From: Ilex aquifolium
Taxonomy: Eukaryota > Streptophyta > Magnoliopsida > Aquifoliales > Aquifoliaceae
Direction: 5' to 3'
NCBI GenBank assembly: GCA_951799425.1
Contig: OX637396.1
Span: 37,068,701-37,132,700, forward strand
DNA: 64,000 nucleotides
The position numbers and the translations under genes are program-made. Each line of letters opens with the position of its first letter. Within the stretch, counting starts at the first letter, position 1. The notes under the pieces are model-generated. The model searched no databases, was not told where the DNA came from, and saw only the letters and a program-made list of their open reading frames with translations. Below are positions 32,150 through 43,736 of the stretch, piece by piece.

Positions 32150-32179
32150 TGAATTTTACTGATTTTTTTGTGACATTTT

Positions 32180-32800
32180 TGTTCTTCATTGATCTATGTG
32201 TATTTTCTTTGGAAAGTGGTGCATTAAACATCTCCTAGTTTTATGGGAGAACTTTAATATTTCATATTTGTATGTCCTTACTTGATTTATGCGTATTTTT
32301 TTTAGAAAGTGATTTTGTTTTTAAATTATATTTAATGCACATTGATTCATGCGTTTTTTTTTTTTAAAGTGGTTTTGTTTTCAAATTATATTAATATCCG
32401 AATAGTGTAACAATGTAACAATAACAGTGTAACAAACCATTTACATAAAATATTGTACTATTATATTTTGTCAAATATGTATTTTCATATAATTTCATTT
32501 AAAATAGTCCATCTCCGTTTTGAATTTGTTACCACATGCACAAAACTATTGAATACTGTTTTTGTTACAGTATATTGTTACACTATCTTTGTTACAGTGT
32601 ATTTGTTACACTGTTTTTGTTACACTATTATGGAGTTCGGATATTAACAAATTTTGAAATTCAAACAAGTGATATATTCTAAAATAAACGGAATATTAAG
32701 ATTCTCCTATAAAATTAGTAGTAGTAAATATTTAATGTATAAATATAATTTGAAAATAAAACCACTTTCCCAAAAAAAATACGCATGAATCAAGGTGTAT
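32180..32800. repeat. Inverted-repeat (MITE-like) element
   Basis: The left arm (ttgattcatgcg, aaagtggttttgttttcaaattata, tatccgaatagtgtaac) is repeated in inverse on the right (gttacactatta, ttcggatatta, taatttgaaaataaaaccacttt, acgcatgaatcaa). The left arm itself is partly duplicated at about 32280 and 32343. The ends and target duplication were not resolved. Confidence 0.55.
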
Positions 32801-33161
32801 TAAAGATAAGAGATTTTAAATTAGACTTAACCTTAATTTCAGCGCTTAATAAATGTCTTGTTAAAGTTTTTAGGAAAGAAAATTTTATAAAATGGGTATT
32901 TACGTCTTTGTATCTCAGCTGTGTACTTTTTTTCAAAATATTTTGTTCTATGTATTTTTTTACAATTATGTCTAATTTAGTGTACTGACTTTCAAAAGAC
33001 GTTTTTATGTATGTGAAAATGTAATTCAATTATTCAAGTGTTCCTCTTTGCTCAACCACAGAACCACATGCATCCATTAAACTTGGGCTTTTAGTTTGGA
33101 GTAAGTAGTTCAAGTTGTGCTCTTTCCTCAACTACTTCAAAATAATAATAATAATAATAAA
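32801..33161. other. AT-rich upstream region of LECRK gene 1
   Basis: Nothing recognised except an (ata)n tract at about 33140-33158, directly before M3. Confidence 0.4.
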
Positions 33162-33741
33162 GGTTGATTGTATTGAAGGTCCACAAAGTATGAGATTTAT
33201 CTTATTTTGAGTCTTAATATTATTTTTTTTTGTTGAAAAAGTCTCTAATATTTCAATTACATTATTTTAGTCCATGAAACATTGAATATATTTTCATGTG
33301 GTCCCTCAAACAGATATCGTTTAGATTACTAATGATTTTGATTATAAACTTATCACGTAATACTTAAATATGAGCAAAAAAAATAATTTGGATAACTTCT
33401 GACCAAATTTTTATCCAAAATTTTGTCAAAGAGTTACTCAAATTATACAGTTTTGATCATGAACTATCCAAATATTGGTCAAGAGTTATCCATATTACAA
33501 ATTTTTTTATCAAGAGTTACCCAAATTTTAGTCAAGAGCTACCTAAATTATTTTTTTGACCATATTTAAATATCACTTGAGAAGTTTATGATAAAAAATC
33601 GTTTGTAATTTGGATGTTGTCTGTTTGAGGGATCACATAAAAATATATTCAATATTTCAGGGATCAAAATAATACAATTAAAATATTAGAGATTAAAATA
33701 AAATAAACTCAATACTTTGAGACCCTCCCGTTCGATTAACC
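33162..33741. mobile_element. M3: fold-back/MULE-like MITE in the gene 1 promoter
   Basis: The outer arms are inverted copies: ggttgattgtattgaaggtcc... on the left matches the complement of ...gggtctcaaagtattgag...ggttaatcg on the right. The inner parts repeat motifs such as gaccaaaatttggat and ttatccaaatt. About 580 bp, non-coding. It ends about 205 bp before the gene 1 ATG. A full copy sits in the gene 1 intron, and left-truncated copies precede genes 2 and 3. Confidence 0.65.
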
Positions 33742-33946
33742 AAAAAAAAAATAATAATTTTGCTTTTTTCAAGTCCTTTAAGTCAATAACATGTGCAATG
33801 ACAAGGTTCGATGAGAAACTTCCTTTACTTTACACAAGAAAAGTCGGAACACGCGTTTAGTTGAATAAGTAAAACCTGCCAAGATAACCAACCAACTTCA
33901 AGCTCTATTTATTTTCCACCTTCAAGCAAGCACAGATTGACCATCA
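33742..33946 (+). promoter_or_regulatory. Proximal promoter and 5' UTR of LECRK gene 1
   Basis: This sequence is closely conserved before gene 2 (43539-43736). It includes a palindromic acgcgt at about 33852 and a TATA-like tatttatttt at about 33906. Gene 3 has lost most of the equivalent region. The start site is not known. Confidence 0.4.
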
Positions 33947-36900
33947 ATGGCTTCTTCATCTCTTTCCCATCTCCTCTCTCTCCTTCTTCTTCTTCTTCAT
34001 GTCCTTCCAGCAGTGTTAGCACTCAGTAAATCTGATTGTGACATTAGACTGGACTCATCTCTATCAGCAGGAGACAACAAATTTCTTTGGAAATCTCGAT
34101 CAGGTGAATTTGCCTTTGGATTTCTTCGTCTTGGAGGACCACAAGCTGATAAAGATCTCTTCCTTCTAGCCATCTGGTTTGCTAAAATACCTGAGCTGAC
34201 TGTAGTTTGGTCAAGGAATGAAAATCCAGTGCCCCGAGGATCAAAAGTCATGCTAACCAATGATGGGGAGCTTATACTCTATGATAGCAAAAACACACAG
34301 ATTTGGAAGGCTTTTTCAAGTTCAACCACTAATAACAAACCCACTTGTGCTGCTATGCTTGACTCAGGTATGTATGATTTTCATTCTAAACACCCATCTT
34401 TATTTTTATTTTATTTTTTTTTTTTTTCAACGATTAAAAGTGTTCCAATGAACTTATTTATATAAATATTTATTTTTTGACACCTTTTACTTTCCAAAAA
34501 AGAACTTTTTGGCACATTTCGGACACGGATGAGTTAAAAGGGGCCAATGAACATATTGGTTAGTTAAAGTGTCCAAGGGCGATATGCGGGCTCGAGTAAT
34601 GCTACATTGATCAAATATTGGGATTAAATTTAGAGCCCAAATGACATGGCAGCTAATTTGGGTTTCTTTATTTGGTGTCATGTCATTTGGGCCCCAATAA
34701 AGACTCCAAACAATATGTTATCATGTCATTTAGGTTCTAAATTTGGTCCCAAAATTTGGTCAGCCTAACATTACTGATTCTGGCTCTAACCTCCGTGACC
34801 ATCTGTCTTCAATTTTCTCTCTTCAATCCATTCTTATATCAAATTTAGGATTAATTGCACTGCAAATCCACAAAGTATAGAATTTATTTCATTTTGATCC
34901 CAATATTTTAATTGTATTATTTTAGTCCATGAAATTTTAAATATGTTTTTATGTGATTCTTCAAACAAACAACAACCAAATTTTTAACGGTTTTTGATCA
35001 TTAACTTATTACATAATATCTAAATATGATCAAAAAATAATTTGAATAGTTCTTGACAAAAATTTAGATAGCACTTAACAAAAAATGTATAATATGTCAA
35101 GCTTTTGACCAAAATTTGGATAATTTATAATCAAAATTGTATAATTTGAATAGCTCTTTGACAAAAATTTGGATAGTTTATAATCAAAACTGTGTAATTT
35201 GAGTAACTCTTTGACTAAAATTTGGGTACAAATTTGGTCGAGAGTTATCCAAATTATTATTTTTTTTCCCATATTTAGGTATTTAGTGATAAGTTTATAA
35301 TAAAAAATCGTTAGCAATCTGAATGTTGTCTATTTGATGGACCATATAAAAATATATTCAATATTTTAAAGACAAAAATAATGTAATTAAAATATTAGGG
35401 TCAATTAATTAAATTTATGGCAGGAAACTTTGTGTCAGTTTTGTGTGGTGGATGGATGTAGGTCTTTCTCTCATTCATTGTCTTGTTTCTATAATATTTA
35501 TGGCAGGCAACTTTGTGCTTATAAACGAGGATTCTACTCCAGCGTGGGAGAGCTTTAATGAGCCTACTGATACAATCTTGCCAGGCCAGACATTAAAAAT
35601 GGACAACCCCCTCAAATCTCGCCAATCAGACACAAATTACACCAACGGGCGGTTCCAGCTCCATATGCAGGGTGATGGCAATCTTGTGCTTTACACTGTC
35701 TCTCTCCCAACAGAAGTCACCTATGGTGCTTATTGGGCTACTGGAACTGTGAAACCCAAATCCAAATCCGAATTCCAATTGATCTTTAATCAGGCTGGAT
35801 ACATTTATATTGAACAAGGGAATCAAAATGTATTCAATGTCACACGAAAAGACGAGGGTTCGAGCCATGATAATTATCTGATAGCCAGGATTGATTATGA
35901 TGGTGCATTTAGACAATATTATCATCCGAAAAATAGCTACACCACGGGCATTGGAAGCTGCAGTTCCTCCTGGTCTGTCAGTGAAACGTTTCCACGAGAC
36001 GTGTGCATGATCACGGGAAGTCTAGGCAGTGGGGTTTGTGGATTCAATAGTTATTGTGTCAATAATAATGGGAGGACAAATTGTTCGTGCCCCGAAGGGT
36101 ACTCTTTCTTGGATCCATTTAACCATCAGATAGGCTGCAAACCAAATTTTCAATTGCCTAGCTGCCAGAAAGATGGATGGGAAACAAAGATTGATCTCAT
36201 AGAATTCAAAGAATTGAATAACACAGATTGGCCCTTGACAGATTATGAACTTCAGACCGGGGCAGAAGTTGATAAGGAGACATGTAAACAGTATTGCCTC
36301 AGTGACTGTTTCTGTGCAGCTGTGATACATAATGGGAATAATTGCTGGAAGAAAAAATTTCCGCTTTCCAATGGAAGACAATCTTCAAGTGTTAATAGAA
36401 CTGCTCTGATCAAGGTACCTATAGGAGATGCTGCAAATCAGTGGCAATATAAAAAAGACAAGTCCACATTGATCCTTGTCGGGTCACTACTACTTGGCAG
36501 CTCTGTGTTTCTTAATTTCCTTCTGTTGTTAGCTGTATTAGTGGTGGTTTTCATCTCGTATCATAAGAAAATGCAGGATTTGCAGTCTGGTATGAACACG
36601 TTTGGGATGAATGTAAGAAGGTACACATACAAAGAGCTTGAAGGGGCAACTGGTGGGTTCAACTCCAAGCAACAACTGGGGAAAGGTGGTTTTGGAACGG
36701 TTTACAAAGGTGTTTTGCCATCAGATCCAAAGAGGTTTGTAGCTGTGAAGAAATTGAATAAGATAGCACAAGAAGGCGAGAAGGAATTCAGAACAGAAGT
36801 AAATGTAATTGGTCAAACTCACCACAAGAATTTAGTCCGTTTGCTTGGTTACTGCGATGAGGGGGAGAACCGTCTCTTAGTATACGAGTACATGAACAAT

Positions 36901-37527
36901 GGGTCCTTAGCAAGCCTTCTGTTTGGGATCTCCAGGCCAGATTGGAACCACAGAGTTCAAATTGCATTCGGAGTTGCAAGAGGGCTAATGTACTTACACG
37001 AAGAGTGCAGCACACAGATCATCCATTGTGATATAAAGCCTCAGAACATACTCTTAGATGAGAACTTTACTCCTAGAATTTCAGATTTTGGACTAGCAAA
37101 GCTCTTGTTGGTTGAGCAAAGTCGAGCTGCACGGACAGCCATAAGAGGGACAATCGGTTACTTTGCACCCGAATGGTTTACGAAAGTGTCTATCACAGTT
37201 AAAGTTGATGTTTATAGTTTCGGGGCGATGTTACTAGAGATCATTTGTTGCAAGTCAAGCGTTCAATTTGCAATGGGGCAAGAAGAGGAAGCACTAATTG
37301 ATTGGGCCTATGATTGCTACTACAAAAAGAAGCTCGATAAGTTGGTTGAAAACGATGAAGAAGCAAGGAATGACATGAAGAGGCTAGAGAGGCTGGTGAT
37401 GGTGGCAATTTGGTGCATTCAAGAGGATCCTTCACTAAGGCCCTCAATGAGAAAGGTTACACAAATGCTTGAGGGAGTGGTTGAAGTTTCTGTTCCTCCA
37501 CGTCCCTCGGGTTTTAGTTCTTCTTGA
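33947..37527 (+). CDS. LECRK gene 1: G-type lectin S-receptor-like Ser/Thr kinase
   Basis: Two exons, 33947-34367 and 35507-37527 (813 aa), join in phase (ACTCAG|gtatgt ... tggcag|GCAAC) to give DSGNFVLINED. A signal peptide (about residues 1-25, Leu-rich, VLAL) precedes the mannose-binding B-lectin domain split by the intron. An EGF-like cysteine cluster follows (from about 318, CGFNSYC, CSCPEGY), then a PAN-like domain (CKQYCLSDCFC) and one membrane span (about 459-490). The kinase domain has GKGGFGTVYKG at about 531, [14 protein letters not shown] at about 646, DFG at about 667 and APEW. Cys in place of Arg before the catalytic Asp makes it a non-RD kinase, a class often tied to pattern-triggered immunity. 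It should sit in the plasma membrane; its ligand is unknown. All key kinase residues are present. Confidence 0.95.
34848..35408. mobile_element. M3 copy inside the intron of LECRK gene 1
   Basis: The insert starts ggattaattgcactgcaaatcc and ends near ggtcaattaa. It is flanked by tcaaattta (34839-34847) and ttaaattta (35409-35417), a 9-bp target duplication with one change. Gene 2 has the uninterrupted sequence (tatcaaatttatggcagg near 49017-49034), which proves the insertion. Confidence 0.8.
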
Positions 37528-39635
37528 ACTATTAGCCTTTCATTTTATCAGACCATTTGTGTAAACATATGCAATTCTTATGGTTCCCCAATTAAGAATT
37601 GATTCTTGAAAGCTTTTCTTTTATTTATACATGTAAGTTTTATTAAAGAAATCCTTTGTTAATTTTCAATAATTTCAGAAGAGTTTTCTCTCTCTGTGTG
37701 TGTGACTATCGATTTTTCCTTTTATTTTTCGTAATCAGGCAAATTAACTATTCAATTAAGCTGAACTTTGATTACAATCTAGATAGAAGTATGTATCTGT
37801 AAGTTGTATTGTAGAATCTACTATCCAAAAAAAATTCTAATGAATTGTGTGCGTGTGTAACCGTCTGTTTTTTTTTAAACTATGGTTACAATCAAGCCAA
37901 AAGTATGATCTCTAATTCATGAGGTCGACAGCAAAGAGAATTCATAGATGAGTATTGATCAATGACTCGATAAGCAGCCTCATTGGAGGACCTATGCCTG
38001 TACTTAAACTGATCTACATCTTATTATAGCTTCATTGATGACCTCAATCTCTTTGAGGGACACCTCCTGGAGCCTATATGCGCAAAACAGATTGGCCCAG
38101 GATCGTAAACATGGTAACCGTTACAAGTAGAAGTATTTTGTATTGAGTATGACTTTGACAAAAGGTCCAAATGATTTCAAATAGTAGTGAAGTTTCTCAT
38201 ATCGAGGTTTTGGGAAAAGAATGATTCTTCAGCCATAGTACCTTATAGACCTACACTTTGTATAGCTTCAAGCATGCCTAAGGCTCCTAGTGACAGTTAA
38301 GCATAAACAAACTGTATAAAACTCTATCGTGGGGTTGATGCTTGTGGTCTAATTAAACAAATTATCACCACCACAAGAACGCTACAAAATGCCATAACTA
38401 AATTGATAAAGGGAGAGAATCTTGACTTAGCATAACCTTAGGGGGTTGGTACGACCACCCTCCAAGGTTTAGAAAATTTCTTACAAGTTTAGAGTATTTG
38501 CTGATTGATTCTAACAATTAGAAAAACTTTTCCCCATCCACCCTCCTCCTCTAAATGTTTTAGTCCTAACATTCTGCACATTGAAATCCATGTCTCGACT
38601 CTGTAACACCTCTGCATTACATATTGTCCATAAATTACAACTCGGAAGCTTGGAGTCCAAGGACAGAACCATGGACCATCAAGGAGTTCTTCTTATGGAT
38701 TGCCAAAATTTTGTACTAGAAGCTTTTCCTCTCAGCAGCCTCAATTGCTTGCTTTACAATGAGGCGCGGCCACACACCCAACCCTCAGGAATTTGATCCA
38801 TCTGGTACTATTTCGAGCCATTTTCAACCCCAAGTTTCCAAAATTTATGCCACAGAGGGCTGCATTGAAGATATGTCAATCTACAAGGCTCATGGATGGG
38901 ACTTTCCCTATAGCCCAATGTAACAATCCGATTTCAAAGATTTGGAGCATACAACAACATGACAAGTCTAATGCCTTTGCAGCAATACATGAAGTTCCTC
39001 ACTTTTTCTTCTCTAGGCAATCTGGACTCCTAAATGAAACTTTGGCTTCATCTCAGTAGTAGTAGGGGGCCACTTGGGTGCCAATTATCGTGCCATAGGT
39101 TGGTGAGTTCGCCATTCCCAGCTATTATGAACTACTAGTAGTCTCGTAAATTTTCTTTCTTTCTATAAATTCCATCAGTTCCATGAGCAGGTTTGGGGGT
39201 CTTCATTTCCCATAAGCTTTTTATTCCTTGTAAGGTAGGTGTAGGATCCATTTACCCAATAAACTGTTTATCACTGGAAAGTAGCCATTAGTTCCTTAAC
39301 TTTTAGAGTAGTATTCCAATCTTTCACATCCTTCTGTTTTTGGTATGAGAGTCACTTGGTATAATGGTTAGCTTTTTTTATATTGCAAACAATACAATGT
39401 TTAATGTCTTTGCAGCTACATAATTCTCACAGTAAACTTACAAGAAGGATGTGAAATTGCACACTAAAACATGGTTCATAGAAGGAAAAAAAAAAAAGTA
39501 TTTTTCTCCAACTGAAATATAAAAAAGCCAGATTATTAAATAGTACCAACTTCAATAAGTTTCTGCCACTGAAATTAGTCTCACAACAATCTTGTCTTTT
39601 TCATTACTAAACAGAACTTCTTAAAGCTTCAGATT
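37528..39635 (+). other. 3' flank of LECRK gene 1
   Basis: The first about 680 bp are nearly identical to the 3' flank of gene 2 (51125-51348 plus 52496-52947), so the duplicated block includes the 3' UTR. The rest (38210-39635) has no counterpart in the window and no credible gene. Confidence 0.6.
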
Positions 39636-39639
39636 TTCA

Positions 39640-39760
39640 AGGTCGTAGACACGGCCCCTTTCTGTCTCTCTCTCTCTCTGCACGTGATATAAGGCTGCGT
39701 AGATATGATCCTATCCAAACCATGGCAGTCTCGTGCACCGGGTCGTGCTTTAGATTTTCA
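39640..39760 (+). repeat. Au-SINE-like fragment (tentative)
   Basis: It contains 'ctctctgcacgtgatataaggctgcgtagatatgatcc ... ccatggcagtctcgtgcaccgggtcgtgc', broken here into short words. This layout is typical of plant Au-type SINE ends, and a related end occurs at positions 1-62. The tct repeat before it is a short microsatellite. Confidence 0.4.
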
Positions 39761-39888
39761 AGGTATCGATAAATGGAATGGCATCACGCTTCCAATCGAA
39801 AAATCTCTGGATGTAGTCATCCATTGTGAGGGTCATGTATAGAGCTGGAGTTCCTGGCTTGATCAGCTCTTTGGCTGGGCCAATATGG

Positions 39889-40043
39889 ACATTCCAGATT
39901 CATAAAAGCCAAAAGGGAATTTCATATCTACTGCTCGCTTCCTTAGACTATGATCCCAACAAAACAATCTCGGGTAGAGAGAGAGGATGGATCGTCGGAG
40001 TTTACAGAATGAAAGAGATAGATTGAACGGACACAAACTCTTT
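39889..40043. other. Start of block 2 with the empty solo-LTR site
   Basis: Homologous to 13878-14623 and 58306-59047 but without the roughly 600-bp solo LTR. The uninterrupted target (cccaacaaaacaatctcggg) lies at about 39955-39974. Confidence 0.85.
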
Positions 40044-41085
40044 GGGAAATTTTACATCCAGACCCTGCGAAAAGTTTGCCACTTAACCTATTACATACAG
40101 ACCCTGTTGTACGCGCAGAGGTTTCGGCCGTTAATGTCTGTTACTAACTGTTAATTAAATTACATTTAGGTCCCTAAAATTTGAAGTATATAATATTTAG
40201 ATCTCTCAAGTTTAAAATATTACATTTAAATAAAAAATACTCCAATTAAAGATAAAATATTAAATATTTTAAACTTTATAACCAAAATTCATGTTGTATT
40301 ATGTTATTTATTGAAATAAAATTCAATTTTTTCTTAACAAATTATAATTAGTACTGTTAATGCCAAAATTTGGATGACCTCCATGTCAATTTGTTGGACT
40401 TTGATCACCTGAAAAAGAAGTCAGAGACCGAATGAGAGCTCTAGGGATCGACTCTTCGATACCTAAGTCAATAAGTGACTCAAAAATATAAACTGTGTTT
40501 AGAAGCTAGAGGTGATATACCTAGAGTATCTTGGACTAAATGAACTTTTCACCATGGGTCAATTTTTTCATTATCAAGTACGAGCATATGAAATAAAGCT
40601 AATCAACACATTTGTATGTTCTATTATATCATTCATTGATATAAAATCCAAACAAAATCCCAATTTTTTTTTAGGAAAAGATAGTAATCAGTATAAATAT
40701 ATCAAAGAATTCAATTCAACACTCATTTGCATACGATTATACTGTCTATTAGAATAAAACTAAAAACTCAAACAAGAAGTCGAACTATGATGGACACAAT
40801 ATATTCTATCTTTAATTGTGGTAATTTAGTGATTTAATAGATTTTGTTAGTTCCATAACTAATAAGAGGTCTAAGTATAATATTCTAAATTTGAGAGGTT
40901 TTACACACGTCTAAATTTTAAGGGATTTAAGTGTAATTTACTAATAGATATATTAACGGAAATTGACGACAGGGTTTAAGTATTACGCATGTACAAATTT
41001 TAGGAGGTCTGTATATAAAATTTCAAATATTAAAGAATTTAAGTGATTAAGTGATAAATCCAAGGGGTCAAAGTGTAATTTCCCC
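40044..41085. mobile_element. M1, block 2 copy
   Basis: Uninterrupted 1042-bp copy with long TIRs. Flanked by aaactcttt (40035-40043) and aaactattt (41086-41094). Confidence 0.8.
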
Positions 41086-41132
41086 AAACTATTTTCGTCA
41101 AGGACTGAGAGAAGTTTGCACTGAAATCATTT

Positions 41133-42342
41133 GGGTAAATCTTACAAGACCCTGAACTATGACATTTATTTTAAATTGTCCCCTAAATTTATAATTATCT
41201 CAATTTATCCTCTAAATTATATAATTTTGACCAATAATTTATTCTCTAAATTACATAATTTATTATAATCAATCCATTATTGTACATAGAAAATGGACTC
41301 AATTTTTTTATTCAAATTTATAAGTCATCTGGTTTAATTCATCAACCTGAATGATGAACAAAAAAAATGAAAATAGATATTCAATCTATTTAACTAGCAT
41401 TTATACTGTAAATTTATTTTTGGCGGAATAAAAAACATATATAATATAATCGTAATCATAGAATACGACCCTAATTAAAATATATATATTTGTCACATAC
41501 ACTATATGGCGACGATAAAGTCTTAACAAGTTATTTCTATTAATAAAAGGAACTAATACTTAAGCAAGAGGGGCAGCGATGGTGGATAGGAACCTAGGGA
41601 TTTAAGACTAAGTGATTCAACATTTTTATGATATTTTTAACTTTAGAGCATATATTAACTTATATTTTTTTTCGATGGTTTTAATTGTAATTACAATTCA
41701 TTTGATAACTTTATTTTTTTTTATGAAAACGTAAAACTATTAAATTATTTATGTATGAATTCTATTTATACAGTCTCATAACGAATCATTTATGATTAGC
41801 CAAATTATTGATACAAATAATATCTAAATACATTTTTCATTATTGTGGTCAGGGGTATTCGGACCAGCTTACGCATACTTTGATTAATTGTCTCTCTGGT
41901 TCGGTCAAATGCAGGTCATCTACGTGCGAAACTAGGGAATTCATGAGAGATAAATCCAATATGAAAGTTGTTAAGTTTCAACCTCAGAACGTTTGGATTT
42001 ATAGCTTATCCTTATTTACTAGGTTACCCTTTGTGGTTAAATCTGTCTTCTATATAACTGCAATTAGTGAATTTTTAATTTTCAATAACCCATTTTAAAA
42101 TCTTAAGTGGATGAATAAAAATTTTGAGAAAGTCATTCATTTGTCTATTATTATAGATCATCCATATTATCTATGTAATATGATTAATCTTAATCAAATC
42201 TATCTTATTTATCGATTAATCTTAACGACAGAGATCGGTTGAAATAAATTACATAATTTAGAGGACAAATTAAAATAATTAAAAATTTAAGAAGTAATTT
42301 AAAATTAAAGTGATAGTTCATGAGTTATTTATGAAATTTATC
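41133..42342. mobile_element. M2, block 2 copy
   Basis: 1.21-kb copy with TIRs. The cleanest target duplication of the three copies is here: gaaatcatt at 41123-41131 and 42343-42351. The small open frame at 42310-42558, repeated at 61356-61604, is part of this repeated DNA. Confidence 0.8.
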
Positions 42343-42351
42343 GAAATCATT

Positions 42352-43143
42352 TTGTTTAGATCTAATAGTTTATCTTATAATTTATATTTTAATTTTTTAA
42401 CTATAATAATTTTTTTATTTAAATCTAATTTGTTAACCACTATAAATATTTTAAAACCAAAAAAATTCTTCCTTCTTCTAAGTTGTCAATCTTTTCATTC
42501 ATTCCTGGAAGACCCTTATTCCCCTAATTCTTTCCATATACTAATAAATAATCTATAAATAATTCATAATCAGTTAGTTGTTCTCAAATAGCCACGATAA
42601 ACAGTTTGACCACTCAAGTTTTAAACACCCTAAAAAAAATTGCTTTAAATCGGTTCATCCTAGCTCAAGATAGTGTAAAGTTGGGCTTGACTACGGTATG
42701 AAGAAAATTTTTGGTATTGTATCACTTCTTATTTTTTATATATTTATATTAATTTTTAGGTGAAGTTTATCAACTTTTGCGATGCATTAACTTGAATTAT
42801 GTTTTGTGATAATTTAGTCTCTAAATTGTACAATCTGACCCAATATAACCATTCCGTCCAAATTTATCATTAATTTTGACGAAAATTCTTGCGCGTATGC
42901 CAAGGATTAAGATATAATTTATTGAAAACGTGACGTCCCCGTATTTAGAATTTTTTAATGTTATCAGAAGACTTTGACACATTCAAAGTAAACCCTTCCA
43001 AGTGATCAACATATTACCTCATCAGTTCAAAACCCAGAGAATTTGGTGATTGGAGCAATGAAATAAATACAAGTGTCGTCAGAGTAGTCAACAAGTCATA
43101 GATGATTTTGATTACTGAAGGTATCGTCAAGCAGCTATCGTCC
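42352..43143. other. AT-rich spacer of block 2
   Basis: Homologous to 31092-31900 in block 1. The part 42939-43143 is missing from block 3. Confidence 0.6.
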
Positions 43144-43538
43144 AGAGTACTGATAATTTTAATTATAAATTTATTACGTAATACATAAATATGATCAAAA
43201 AATAATTTGAATAATTTCTTATCAAATTTTTACCCAAATTTTGGTCAAATAATTACCCAAATTATACAATTTTGATCATGAACTATTTAAATATTGGTCA
43301 AGAGCTACATATATTATATATTTTTTTGGTCAAGAGTTATCCAAATTATTTTTTGACCATATTTAAATATTACTAAACAAGTTTATGATAAAAAATCTTT
43401 AGCAATTTTGATGTTGTCTGCTTGAGAGACCACATAAAAATATATTCAATACTTCAGGAATCAAAATAATGTAATTAAAATATTAGAGATTAAAATAAAA
43501 TAAACTCTATACTTTGAACACCTCTCGTGCAATTAAAC
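43144..43538. mobile_element. M3 remnant in the gene 2 promoter (left end missing)
   Basis: Matches the central and right parts of M3 (33162-33741) up to the terminal aattaaac. The left arm is absent. Confidence 0.6.
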
Positions 43539-43736
43539 AAAAAAAAATTAATTTTGTTTTTTCCAAGCCCTTTAAGTCAATAACATGTACAATGACAAGG
43601 CTTGAAGAGAAACTTCCTTGACTTTACACAAGAAAATTCGGAACACGCGTTTAGTTGAAAAAGTAAAACCTGCCGAGATAACCAACCAACTTCAAGCTCT
43701 ATTTATTTTCCACTTTCAAGCACAGATTGACCATCA

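Noticed and set aside
38581-39059. Two adjacent short frames behind LECRK gene 1 as a possible gene.
   Set aside because: No domain, frames overlap in different phases, and there are no splice-consistent joins. Better left as intergenic.
42310-42558. An 82-aa frame found twice (also 61356-61604).
   Set aside because: Its conservation reflects recent duplication of the M2/block DNA, and it spans the element boundary. Low-complexity Ile/Leu/Asn composition.
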